Below are positions 26,401 to 35,124 of a DNA stretch of 64,000 nucleotides, piece by piece. The notes beneath the pieces were generated by a model, which saw only the letters and a list, made by a program, of their open reading frames with translations, made no database searches and had not been told where the DNA came from. This stretch comes from Indolivaga macrotermitis (lineage in GTDB: Bacteria > Bacteroidota > Bacteroidia > Bacteroidales > Dysgonomonadaceae). The stretch lies in contig NZ_FQUC01000002.1 of NCBI RefSeq assembly GCF_900128985.1, positions 598,976 through 662,975 of the forward strand, written 5' to 3'. The translations under genes and the position numbers were made by a program. Positions within the stretch are counted from its first letter, which is position 1; each line of letters opens with the position of its first letter.

Positions 26401-26679
26401 TTGGGTAGCATATCCCGGAATCTGGATCTGCAGGACAGCTCCATCGATAGTCTTCGATAGATCAAAGCGTCCATCATCATCAGTTATCGAAGATGCAATG
26501 CCCGGAATAGAGACTGCCGCTCCCGGAACAGGTTTTCCGGTAGCCGACTCTAATACTACTCCGGTAATAACTGATTCCTTTTTCTCCTCCTGATCCTGAG
26601 CGTAGCCGCAAACCGAAAGAGAAAACACTACCAATAATAGTATATATTTTTTTATATATGTTATCATATTATTTCTCAA
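23482..26679 (-). CDS. SusC/RagA-family TonB-dependent transporter (pair 2)
   Basis: A 1065-aa outer-membrane transporter. A signal peptide (internal Met5 is an equally good start) leads to YAQ at about 28. Then come an N-terminal carboxypeptidase-like domain (ITGVVLESATGKPVPGAAVS), a plug domain with LFLRGFTSLNATNQPLIIVD and ITVLKDNTSIYGSRGANGVI, and a beta-barrel ending LFGVKIGL. The usual TonB-box-like DEVVV motif is not obvious, and the segment before the plug is unusual. With the SusD partner at 21590 it would import a ligand in a TonB-dependent way. It follows the FAS1 lipoprotein gene by only 10 bases. Confidence 0.93.
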   Translation of the reverse strand: MRNNMITYIKKYILLLVVFSLSVCGYAQDQEEKKESVITGVVLESATGKPVPGAAVSIPGIASSITDDDGRFDLSKTIDGAVLQIQIPGYATQRVAVKGRKEITVLLFDDTFKSSDRTINTPFGTANIWETTAAVSPISVEKSYKKGSVGVESILQDEGLGLNSVMRSGAPGAGGNLFLRGFTSLNATNQPLIIVDGIPYENSTIGESLVGGHMITPLSGLDLKDIEAITVLKDNTSIYGSRGANGVILITTARAKTQATSIDFYAHTGINLTPKNQYRMLSGWESKAYLSEMLGSSGLYTPSEIQALPFINQEVPVVEKWGIEGNKDYYRYNHNTNWQDKIFENSMTNNLGISVKGGDDIALYALSVGYTGQDGIVKNSGYTRYNTQFNTQVNMSSDIKLNANLNFSYAEKDLMNETLNRDQNPIYVSLIKSPFMASNVYDEAGALSPKYEQSDIFDVSNPSALVDAQTYQKSKNYRFFGNLEGVFKLNNDFTINAIFGLTFDKVRENVFLPSNGLHHEMLPTAEVTNEMQSMVGRYLQYYGDVRLTYAHNFNVDHNLTARGGLRYQSNNSEYDQVWAYNSANDNLQTVGKGDINLTQKNGSIDNWKWLSYYLNADYGYKNKYFASFNMALDGSSRIGKEASGLKMFDNVFGLFPSISGAWLISSEDFMADVNKIDYLKFRLGYTRTGNNDIGNYTARSYYDSQNFLGYYGFVRANIANPELKWESNTKLNAGIDLALFNERLQLSADIYSSKTTDMLMWEQLNGAAGISMYAKNDGAMKNTGFEFGINGRIIDNRDFKWDLGVNIAHYKNKVTELSTDEKLTEIAGGYVRTKVGSPLGQFYGYKTNGVYATTAEATAAGLSKLNDNGTLTPFAAGDVRFVNVNSSDNVINEDDMTVIGDPNPDIFGNINTAFYYKGFQLNAILTYSVGNDVYNALRRDLESMQGYNNQTQSVLNRWSYEGHVTNTPRAVWGDPMENSRFSDRWIEDGSYLRMKTVTLSYDFPIKEKFIKTLQAYVTGNNLVTFTKYLGYDPEFSASQSPLYYGIDTGMSPIARSVLFGVKIGL

Positions 26680-26689
26680 TTAAAGATTA

Positions 26690-28357
26690 TTATTCGGCTG
26701 GTAACTTGGGGACTAATAAAATATAGTCTAAAAACAACATTCCTTGCGACTGGGTAGCATTAGTCTTAGCAGTATTACATAGCCACATCGTTAAATTGCC
26801 CGATGCAGGCACACTCATTATACTCGCATCGTCCCCTTTAACAGCAGTAGTTATGTACTGAGTTGTGTTGGCACCTAAATTCCATTTCGTCATTTTCCGT
26901 TCTTTATAAATACCTGCTGTATCCTGAGCGACAAAGCACATCAAGTCTCCCAGATAATTATTAGCTACTCCATTTGCCGAAGTATATGCTAACTCGGGCT
27001 GACCCGGCATAGAGATAAACAACTTCTGATCGAATCTGAATATATGGTTAGTATCTTCGTAATGCCAGTCTATATCATCATAAGCTACGTAATGGATCTC
27101 GTAATCCACCGAATTAACAGGAGCTTGATAGCGGATATGGAAATTCTGTGCATTTGCTAACGAAGCTGTATTATTATCCCAAAAGAAGGTTTTATTTTCG
27201 GAGATAATCGAATCCTGTCCTTGCGAACCGATCAAAGTAACATTATCTGTCTGAACAAAACGGCAATTGAGCATAATATCTCTTTCTCCGCTGGCCCATC
27301 TTCTAAACCGAACATATAAATTTGAGTTTGAAGATGATGACAAATAATTCTCGCCTTCTATCCTTATCGATTGAATTTTATTTTTCAATAAAATATCACT
27401 TTTAGAGATTACATAGACGCGACCATTAGATGCTTCGTATGTAGACTTAATATTGGATCCGTTGATAGGAACTTTTACCCCGTCAACATTTATGATTGTA
27501 TCTACCGCTGTCAGATCAACCACCTTGTTGAGAGAGATAACCATATCACGGCAAATATTTTCTTTTACCAATGGTTCAGTAAGCGAATCTACCTGTTGTT
27601 TAAAATAAGGCATATACTTACTCTTCAGATAATCGAAGCCATCGTCCTCTAACAGAATAAATGTCACTAACGAATCTTCGTTATTGATCGGATATTCAGT
27701 CAAAAAAGGATTCACATCTACCCAGATTGTATCATATTCCAACTGTCCTAAATCATTAACTCCGGTTTGAACACTTCTTTCCTCATCCATCACCTTCGTG
27801 TTCATACTTTCAAGATGCTTCACAAGCTCGGTGTTCTTGAAATTGCTCAGGATATAGTCAAACACATTGTCTTTCAGCTCAAATGGTTTATCTACAATAT
27901 GTATCACTCCGTTTCCGGCAACCTTATCAGCCGATATTATTTTTGCCCCTTCCAATGTCTGAGACGAACTATTGAAACGTACATACTTTGTATTCACCAT
28001 TTTCAGCTTGCTCATAAAGACAGCATCGGTCGAAATATTCTTCCCGTAAGCAATCTGATAACTTACGATCTTCTTTAACGACTCTATATTATTTGTATCA
28101 ATACCACTCCATGCCGAATTCTGAGGAGCGAACACCGTAAAATTGGACGCTTGCTCCAACAAGAGATTATATCCCGTTTTTTCAATGGCACGGGCAAAGA
28201 TTGTCAGATCGGGGTTACTTTTTATTTGTTGCAATAAATCTGCTTTTATTGCACCATCGGAACCTCCAACATGATCATCCCATTCGTTCTCGCTACAGGA
28301 CATAAATCCTGCAACAAAAACTAACATTACTATATATATTATTCTGAAATTCTTCAT
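26690..28357 (-). CDS. Fasciclin (FAS1) domain surface lipoprotein, third of three
   Basis: From ATG 28357 the protein has 555 aa. A longer reading from 28390 overlaps the upstream gene by 14 bases and lacks a good signal start. The signal peptide MKNFRIIYIVMLVFVAGFMS ends at Cys 21. An N-terminal FAS1 domain follows (SNFTVFAPQNSAW, then GNGVIHIVDKPFEL), then a second, weaker unit. The C-terminal beta-rich region (about 350-555: ENYLSSSSNSNLYVRFRRW ... GMLFLDYILLVP) resembles the end of its upstream neighbour and may bind carbohydrate. It lies between a FAS1 gene and susC in one operon. A surface adhesion or ligand-capture role accessory to SusCD is inferred. Confidence 0.75.
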   Translation of the reverse strand: MKNFRIIYIVMLVFVAGFMSCSENEWDDHVGGSDGAIKADLLQQIKSNPDLTIFARAIEKTGYNLLLEQASNFTVFAPQNSAWSGIDTNNIESLKKIVSYQIAYGKNISTDAVFMSKLKMVNTKYVRFNSSSQTLEGAKIISADKVAGNGVIHIVDKPFELKDNVFDYILSNFKNTELVKHLESMNTKVMDEERSVQTGVNDLGQLEYDTIWVDVNPFLTEYPINNEDSLVTFILLEDDGFDYLKSKYMPYFKQQVDSLTEPLVKENICRDMVISLNKVVDLTAVDTIINVDGVKVPINGSNIKSTYEASNGRVYVISKSDILLKNKIQSIRIEGENYLSSSSNSNLYVRFRRWASGERDIMLNCRFVQTDNVTLIGSQGQDSIISENKTFFWDNNTASLANAQNFHIRYQAPVNSVDYEIHYVAYDDIDWHYEDTNHIFRFDQKLFISMPGQPELAYTSANGVANNYLGDLMCFVAQDTAGIYKERKMTKWNLGANTTQYITTAVKGDDASIMSVPASGNLTMWLCNTAKTNATQSQGMLFLDYILLVPKLPAE

Positions 28358-28376
28358 AAGTATAATGCTTTTGATT

Positions 28377-30164
28377 TTATCGTACATCATTATCGGCAGA
28401 ACAAGCTAAGTTTGTTGGTGCAATAGTTTCGCAATCAGCTCCTTTATAGATCGCGTTACCCTCAACATCGAAGCGAGGCCATAACTGGTCGTCATCCACA
28501 GGTATAAAATGGATCATATCCAACCATACATTCGAAGCTTTAGCCTGGTTGATAGATTCAAACTTCAGCCAATGGCGTCCGGTCGATTCCACAACGATAG
28601 TTCCCAATAATCTTGAATTCATAGTACTGTTACGTTCTTTTGCACTATAGCGTTTCATCCCTGAAGCCAATAATCCTTCCGATGCAGCTGCTGTATCGAA
28701 ATACTCATCTAATGTTATAATATTAGCTAACGTCTGATCCTCTTTACCATCCTGCTCAAATATGGTTTTGATCTTATCTCCATATCCGGCACGTCTCCAA
28801 CATAACCATACGTTATATGTACCTTCTGTCAACAAAGGAGTTTTCATCGATACCGAAGTGATACGGTTAAAATTGAACTGCAGGTTATCGTAATAAGCAT
28901 AAGCTGTCTTCGAATTATATGCAGACTCTGTACAATACTGGATAGCAGTATAAGCTGTATTTCTTATATCGAATTTCATCTCAGATAGTTCGTCTAATGC
29001 TATATTTATAGCCTGACCAACGCCTTTCTTTCTGAATTCTTTCAGTTTAACAATTTCAGGTTGTTCTGCTATATCCCAGTACACTGCCATTGCCGGCCTG
29101 ATAACCGGTCCTACATAACCTCCAAGATCTATCATCACTCCATTGTCACAGCTATAGTCGGTATATGTAGAACTTTTAAGAACCGGTATTCCTTCTTCGG
29201 TAGTCCCTGCCGACACATTTATATATTCATTGACCAATAATTCGCCATTACTGTTTTTGAATGTCAACACCTGATTAGGTGCACCCGTTTGCAAAGCACT
29301 TATCAAACCTAAGTCTGCAACATAGTACAACCCTTTCGAACAATGGTATGCCGCATATGTCCACAACAAGGTTTTCGTTGATGTTACATCAGGCAGAACA
29401 CTAGACAGATAACTAATCAAATCGGCTCTACTGGTGATACCCTGATCTTCAAAAGTTTTATCGCTCTGTAGAAATACGGTTTTCCATTCATCTTCTTTCG
29501 AAACCGACAAAGAATCGAGCCAACCGGTTTCTTTCATCACAGTCTTAAATAATGAATATGTATCAGGTAGATTTGAGATTTCACCAGACAGGGTTATTTC
29601 GTTTGGAGTTAATACCTTGTCTATTTTATTGATATATCCATTAGCACAGCGTATATCCTTCTCAGAGATCAGACCTTGCCTATTTACCCTGATCAATGCT
29701 GTTGAACCTGAAGCTTCGGTTGCTGTAGTCAGGTATTTTTTCAACATTGTAGGGCTCGGCAAACGTCCATCAACAAAATCGGCTGTTGGCAATGTGTCGT
29801 TTACAATATGGAATTTGACCATATTTTCCAACTCTGTATCGGAAAATTCACTCCATGACGATTTTCCTTTTTCTTTCACATAAGCATCAATAGCCTCATT
29901 AGTAGGAATAAAACATGTATAAGTTCCATACGCATGTATCATCCCTCTGAATCCTGCTTTATCTACTATCTCGAGGAAGGTAGACATTGTCGGATCTTTT
30001 TGGGTGATATATTCATCGATCATTATCTCGTCTGAAACTACAAATGTTTTCCCGTCTAAATCGTCGCTGCACGACGAATAGCCCAATGCCACTGCCACCA
30101 CTATAAATAGCGACAGGGTTGCTAAGTAAATATTTACCGGTTTTATATAATTTGTTGCTTTCAT
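28377..30164 (-). CDS. Fasciclin (FAS1) domain surface lipoprotein, second of three
   Basis: A 595-aa protein. The signal peptide ends in the lipobox GYSSC (Cys about 32), followed by SDDLDGK. The first FAS1 domain is at about 50-190 (STFLEIVDKAGFRGMIHAYG, TYTCFIPTNEAIDAYV, ANGYINKIDKVL). A second starts near 198 (LPDTYSLFKTVMKETGWLDS). The C-terminal 200 residues are beta-rich (YNVWLCWRRAGYGDKIKTI, HWLKFESINQAKASNVWLD) and similar in layout to the C-terminus of the next gene. The gene begins 7 bases after the SusD stop. FAS1 domains mediate adhesion or ligand contact at cell surfaces; the ligand here is unknown. Confidence 0.78.
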   Translation of the reverse strand: MKATNYIKPVNIYLATLSLFIVVAVALGYSSCSDDLDGKTFVVSDEIMIDEYITQKDPTMSTFLEIVDKAGFRGMIHAYGTYTCFIPTNEAIDAYVKEKGKSSWSEFSDTELENMVKFHIVNDTLPTADFVDGRLPSPTMLKKYLTTATEASGSTALIRVNRQGLISEKDIRCANGYINKIDKVLTPNEITLSGEISNLPDTYSLFKTVMKETGWLDSLSVSKEDEWKTVFLQSDKTFEDQGITSRADLISYLSSVLPDVTSTKTLLWTYAAYHCSKGLYYVADLGLISALQTGAPNQVLTFKNSNGELLVNEYINVSAGTTEEGIPVLKSSTYTDYSCDNGVMIDLGGYVGPVIRPAMAVYWDIAEQPEIVKLKEFRKKGVGQAINIALDELSEMKFDIRNTAYTAIQYCTESAYNSKTAYAYYDNLQFNFNRITSVSMKTPLLTEGTYNVWLCWRRAGYGDKIKTIFEQDGKEDQTLANIITLDEYFDTAAASEGLLASGMKRYSAKERNSTMNSRLLGTIVVESTGRHWLKFESINQAKASNVWLDMIHFIPVDDDQLWPRFDVEGNAIYKGADCETIAPTNLACSADNDVR

Positions 30165-30171
30165 GGCTTAT

Positions 30172-31773
30172 TTATTTTGATGTTGTTGCATAATATGGAT
30201 TTTGTACCAAATTAGGATTAGCTTCAACTACCGATTGTAGTATCGGCCAGTAACAGAACCATTCATTACGATATTTTACCAAGAGGCTCGCCAATTTGTC
30301 AGACGGAGCTGCATTTATGGCCATCTGTTGCAAATAAGTAAAATTAGCATCCGAGAAATTATCCCGTTTCGCATGACGTAGAGTGTCATACCAGCGTTTT
30401 CCTTCGAACGCAAACTCACGACCGCGTTCGTCGTAGATCAATTTTTCTAAAGACGCTGCACTTATATCACCCATATTGTCAAGTTGGGTTTCGGGCGTCT
30501 CAATAGCATTAGATCTTTCTCTTACTTGTTTTACATAACCATATGCCTCTTTCAATTTAGCTTGATCGTTATCGGATTTTGCCAATTGAGTCAGAGCTTC
30601 AGCCTTCATTAACAGAACTTCCGGATAACGATATACTATCCAATGAGGAAATGTACGTAACGGACGCATAGCCGTTGAAGACGAACGTTCTAATCCTACC
30701 CATTTCCAGATATAAGATCCTTTATACGAAAAAGAGTTTCCTCTGATATCATATACGTCTCTGTCATCGCCTGTATATTCAGGGAAAATATTCTCTGATA
30801 CGACCTCTATGTTTGGTGTGAAGAATGGCCTTTGCCCATTGAATATTGTATAAAATGGATCGGTCAATGTCTCATGTGTTTTAGGGTACTGTATTTCGAA
30901 TATACTTTCGATAGAATTGCCCGTAACGTACAATTTATCAAATAATAAATTTACATCCGATTCACTCACATGGTAAACACTATCAATGCTGGCTCCATTA
31001 ATAACTTCAATTTTTTCCTTTGATACCGGGATCAAAGAATATTGGCCGGAACCTATAATCTGAGTACAAAGATCAGCGCATCCCTGATAATTTTCCTGCC
31101 ACAGATAAATATCTGCCAAAAGAGTTTTTGCCGACCATTGGGTTATACGCCCTTTATTCGAATCATTGTTTCCATAGCTCAACGGCAGATTATTAATCGC
31201 AGTCTTCAAATCAGAAACCAGGCGTTCTAAGATTTTAGTTCCTTCGGTTTTAGGCAGGTTGAAATCTTGAAGGTCAGAGGATGAAGCATCTTCGGAAAAA
31301 GGAACATCCCTGAATGAGCGAACCAAATAGAAATACATCATAGCCCTTAATGCTAAAGCCTCAGCTTCATACTGAGCTAATAATTCATCAGAAAATGATG
31401 CATCCACATCTTGTACAGCCGGAGCATTTTCCAAGACATCATTACACTGGTTGATCGTCTTATAGAAGGTACTCCAATTGCAATATCCGTTTTCTGTACT
31501 AATCTCACCTTTCACTATATTAGCTGCAGAAGAGTTAGCTGATGTTCCCACAGTCGTCAAATCGGCGCGAAGCTCACCCCAGATGTACATTCTATACATC
31601 AGTTCGGCCTCCAGCAAAGAAGAATAACAACCAATTACAGTAGACTCTACATCTTCTTTACTTTGCCAGTATTTAGACCCAACAATTTCATCTACAGGTT
31701 CAAGAGTGAGCCAGTCTGAGCAAGATGTCAACGTAAGTGAAATTGCTATTATTGTTAATATTTTCTTTATCAT
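30172..31773 (-). CDS. SusD-like nutrient-binding outer-membrane lipoprotein (pair 1)
   Basis: A 533-aa SusD/RagB lipoprotein. The signal peptide has the lipobox TLTSC (Cys about 18) followed by SDWLTLEPVDEIVGSKYWQS. TPR-like helices include ALALRAMMYFYLVRSFRDVP, and the C-terminal motif is LIYDERGREFAFEGKRWYDT with LRHAKR, diagnostic of the family. The length is normal. It follows the SusC gene at 31806-35099 by 32 bases and is followed by two FAS1 lipoproteins. It binds the substrate at the cell surface and hands it to SusC. Confidence 0.95.
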   Translation of the reverse strand: MIKKILTIIAISLTLTSCSDWLTLEPVDEIVGSKYWQSKEDVESTVIGCYSSLLEAELMYRMYIWGELRADLTTVGTSANSSAANIVKGEISTENGYCNWSTFYKTINQCNDVLENAPAVQDVDASFSDELLAQYEAEALALRAMMYFYLVRSFRDVPFSEDASSSDLQDFNLPKTEGTKILERLVSDLKTAINNLPLSYGNNDSNKGRITQWSAKTLLADIYLWQENYQGCADLCTQIIGSGQYSLIPVSKEKIEVINGASIDSVYHVSESDVNLLFDKLYVTGNSIESIFEIQYPKTHETLTDPFYTIFNGQRPFFTPNIEVVSENIFPEYTGDDRDVYDIRGNSFSYKGSYIWKWVGLERSSSTAMRPLRTFPHWIVYRYPEVLLMKAEALTQLAKSDNDQAKLKEAYGYVKQVRERSNAIETPETQLDNMGDISAASLEKLIYDERGREFAFEGKRWYDTLRHAKRDNFSDANFTYLQQMAINAAPSDKLASLLVKYRNEWFCYWPILQSVVEANPNLVQNPYYATTSK

Positions 31774-31805
31774 AATATTATCTATTTCAAATTATTGATA
31801 CCAGA

Positions 31806-34800
31806 TCAGAATGTTAAGTTAATACCAATCGCCGCAGTCTTAGGCCTAGGAGCTTTTGACTCATCATAACCGATCTTGTTCAGGTCACTACTTCTCGAAC
31901 TAACTTCGGGATCTAAACCCGAGTAATTAGTCCATACGTACAGGTTATACAATGTGCAGTATATATTCATTGCCGAGACTCCCAACTTTTGAATCACATT
32001 TCTATCAAATGTATATTTCAAGGTCAACGATTGGAAGCGCAAGAATGATCCATCTTCTACATAACGGTCTGATCCCAACCAGTTATAACCTTTACGGTAT
32101 AATGCTCTCGGCAAAAGATCGGAAGGTGCATCCGCCGCATTTTCATATGCAGCACGCCATCTGCGAAGAGTTGCTTTACTCTGATTATCGAAGTTATACA
32201 TCGATTCCATCGACATCTTTGTAGAGTTGATAATATCACATCCATAACGGAAATTGAAATAAGCATCCAAAGACCAGTTCTTGAATTTCACGCTTGGACC
32301 GAATCCTCCCGTAAGTTTAGGATTAGCATTACCCAGATATACAATATCCTGTTCATTAATATTTCCATCATTATTGATGTCGACATATTTCGCATCACCT
32401 GCCTCAAATTCATACCCTACGGTTGGATACCAGAATTTCATTTTTACAGGAACCTTTTGTCCGTTTTCGTAAGTATAGATAGCATTTCCGTTTTTATCTT
32501 TCGCTATCGTTTCCGAATCGTTCAAATAGACACCCGCATATTTATAGCCATAGAATGATCCCACGGGATTTCCTTCCTGAATACGTGTCATAAATTTACC
32601 GTTTTCGGCAGTCGGTGTAGTGGAGGTCGATATATTATCGGATAGTTTCGTAATGATATTATCATTATGAGCCAATGTCATTCTGAAATTTACATTCCAA
32701 TCTTTACTTCTGTACGGAGTTGTGAAGACACTCAATTCCCATCCTTTATTTTCTATCGTACCCACGTTCATCGAGATTTTATCGAATCCGGAAGTATTGG
32801 CTATAGCTGCATTGTCGAAGTACAAGTCATTTGTAGTACGCTTATACCAGTTAAAGTCAATATCAATACGGTTATCAAAAGCAATTAAATTAAAACCCGT
32901 ATTGATTTCTGAGGTTTTCTCCCAGCGAAGATCTTCCAGTTCCATACTTGAAACATAAATCCCCTGCATACCTAAATATGTATAGCCATATGATCCATAC
33001 TTTTTATAAGCAAGGTAGTTTTTATCCAGTGCACGTCCGCTCTCGCCATAACTGATACGATAACTCAGGTCATCAATAAATTCAAATTTCTTCATGAACG
33101 GTTCACTCGAAACCCTCCAGCGTCCCGACAAACTAGGGAAATATCCGTAACGATGGTTCTCGCTATATTTCGAGTCTCCGTCCATACGTATTACCCCATT
33201 GATTATATACCGGTCAAGGAAACTGTACTGAGCTGTCAGTAATGCCGACATTGTACGTTCCTGTGTACGGGACGAAGCCGTAGATATTATGCGCGATTGC
33301 AACGAAGGATCCTGAACCTCGGTTGAAGCCGTATTGGCAGAAACGAGCCCCCATCCTTCTACTTGCTTATCATACGTAGAGAATTGTCCTCCTACAAATA
33401 AGCTATGCTTATCGTTGTTCAGTTTAGGATTATACGAAAGCCTTGTATATGATCTTACGATGAACGCTTCCAGATCCGAATCTTCAGCCCTATTCGATGT
33501 AGCTTCATACCAAGGGCGTCCGGTAGCTATCTGAGGTAAGAACTTTTTATTCTTTTCGCTACTGATATCGAATGCTAAGTCTGCATCCAAGATCAATTGT
33601 TCGGGAACAATCTGATATTGTAGAGAAAATTTAGGTCTGACACGATCCGTTACAACATCCCAGGTTCCTTCTTCAGCCATCGCAACAGGGTTATAAATTC
33701 CTTTCTTATATTTGTCCAAATCTGCCGAAGTAAAACTACCTTGGGGAGTTTCGGATGGAGAGAAATATTTTCCTGTGTTTATACCCGTATCAGTATACTC
33801 ATAGATGGACTGATTAGGCATTTTCGTATAGGTCGATTCTAACAAGTCAGTCATGAAGTTCTTATTGTTTTTTGAATGGGTATAAGAAACATCGGCACTA
33901 ACACGCATGCGCTCCGAAATATTATAATTCAGGTTGAAATTGGTTGTTATACGATCCAATGATTGCCCTATAACGTTACCGCTGCTATTATAATACCCTA
34001 ACGACATACGATACAGAGCCTTAGTACCCCCACCTGATATAGACAAGTTATGATCTTGTGTCCATCCCGTTTGAGTTATAGCATCAACCCAGTCGGTATC
34101 TTGTCCGTAGTTATAATAATAATAAGGATTGTTAGGGTCACGGGCAAACTGAGGATAAGAAGACAAATCTATAGGAGTTCCCGAATTTTGGAATGCCTCC
34201 TGTATCATTGTTACATATTCGTCTCCATTCAGGGTTTTGATAGGCGACCCCAGCTCAGTCATCATTCCTTTGAACGAATATGATATACGGGGAGGACCAT
34301 AAGTTCCTCTTTTAGTTTTGATCAAAAGTACCCCATTTGCACCCTGGCTTCCGTATAAAGCAGTTGCTGCAGCATCTTTCAATACCGAGATCTCCGCAAT
34401 ATCCGAAGGCGAAATATTCAATAACTGCGAATAACTTTCTTCGTCCGCCGTTGCAAAGTCAAAATCGGAAGATATAGTTACATCGTACGGAATATTATCA
34501 ACAACGATCAAAGGATTGGAACTGGAGTTTATTGATGATGTTCCACGGATACGGATAGACATCCCCGCTCCCGGCTCTCCGGAAGTAGCAGTAATATCAA
34601 CCCCGGCCATACGTCCCTGTAAAGCCTCATCGATAGAAGCAACCGGTAGATCTTCGATTTCCGATGCATCAATTTTACTATAAGCATAAGTCATATCCCG
34701 TTCTGCAATTGCAAACGGACCGGCATTAGCTTTCTTTTTAGCAGTAACTACAACTTCAGTCAAGCCTTTGGCATCTTCTTCCAGTGAACAATTCACTTCT

Positions 34801-35099
34801 CTTGACGCTGCGGAAAGTGCTATATTTTTGGATTTAAACCCAATGGTTGTAAATACCAGCTTATGTCCCGGATTAGGAGTAATTCTCATACTGAAATTTC
34901 CATCCAGGTCGGTCTGGGTACCTAAGACAATACGATTATCTTTATCCATTTCCACAACAGAACAGCCAATGATCGGCTCCTTATCAGTTGCAGAAATAAC
35001 TTTTCCTCTTATAAGCACACTCTCCTGAGCATGTACCGCCATCCCTGTCATCAGAAACAGAAATGACAATAGATATATGATTGAATTTTTTCTATTCAT
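31806..35099 (-). CDS. SusC/RagA-family TonB-dependent transporter (pair 1)
   Basis: A 1097-aa outer-membrane transporter. The signal peptide ends at AVHAQ (about 25). A carboxypeptidase-like domain follows (VLIRGKVISATDKEPIIGCS), then the TonB-box-like GLTEVVVTA (about 113-121), a plug with GEPGAGMSIRIRGTSS, NPLIVVDNIPYD and ISVLKDAAATALYGSQGANG, and a large beta-barrel ending AIGINLTF. It pairs with the SusD at 30172. It is the second gene of the operon, after a large FAS1 lipoprotein. Confidence 0.95.
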   Translation of the reverse strand: MNRKNSIIYLLSFLFLMTGMAVHAQESVLIRGKVISATDKEPIIGCSVVEMDKDNRIVLGTQTDLDGNFSMRITPNPGHKLVFTTIGFKSKNIALSAASREVNCSLEEDAKGLTEVVVTAKKKANAGPFAIAERDMTYAYSKIDASEIEDLPVASIDEALQGRMAGVDITATSGEPGAGMSIRIRGTSSINSSSNPLIVVDNIPYDVTISSDFDFATADEESYSQLLNISPSDIAEISVLKDAAATALYGSQGANGVLLIKTKRGTYGPPRISYSFKGMMTELGSPIKTLNGDEYVTMIQEAFQNSGTPIDLSSYPQFARDPNNPYYYYNYGQDTDWVDAITQTGWTQDHNLSISGGGTKALYRMSLGYYNSSGNVIGQSLDRITTNFNLNYNISERMRVSADVSYTHSKNNKNFMTDLLESTYTKMPNQSIYEYTDTGINTGKYFSPSETPQGSFTSADLDKYKKGIYNPVAMAEEGTWDVVTDRVRPKFSLQYQIVPEQLILDADLAFDISSEKNKKFLPQIATGRPWYEATSNRAEDSDLEAFIVRSYTRLSYNPKLNNDKHSLFVGGQFSTYDKQVEGWGLVSANTASTEVQDPSLQSRIISTASSRTQERTMSALLTAQYSFLDRYIINGVIRMDGDSKYSENHRYGYFPSLSGRWRVSSEPFMKKFEFIDDLSYRISYGESGRALDKNYLAYKKYGSYGYTYLGMQGIYVSSMELEDLRWEKTSEINTGFNLIAFDNRIDIDFNWYKRTTNDLYFDNAAIANTSGFDKISMNVGTIENKGWELSVFTTPYRSKDWNVNFRMTLAHNDNIITKLSDNISTSTTPTAENGKFMTRIQEGNPVGSFYGYKYAGVYLNDSETIAKDKNGNAIYTYENGQKVPVKMKFWYPTVGYEFEAGDAKYVDINNDGNINEQDIVYLGNANPKLTGGFGPSVKFKNWSLDAYFNFRYGCDIINSTKMSMESMYNFDNQSKATLRRWRAAYENAADAPSDLLPRALYRKGYNWLGSDRYVEDGSFLRFQSLTLKYTFDRNVIQKLGVSAMNIYCTLYNLYVWTNYSGLDPEVSSRSSDLNKIGYDESKAPRPKTAAIGINLTF

Positions 35100-35124
35100 T
35101 GATTATCTGATTTTAGGGTAATTA

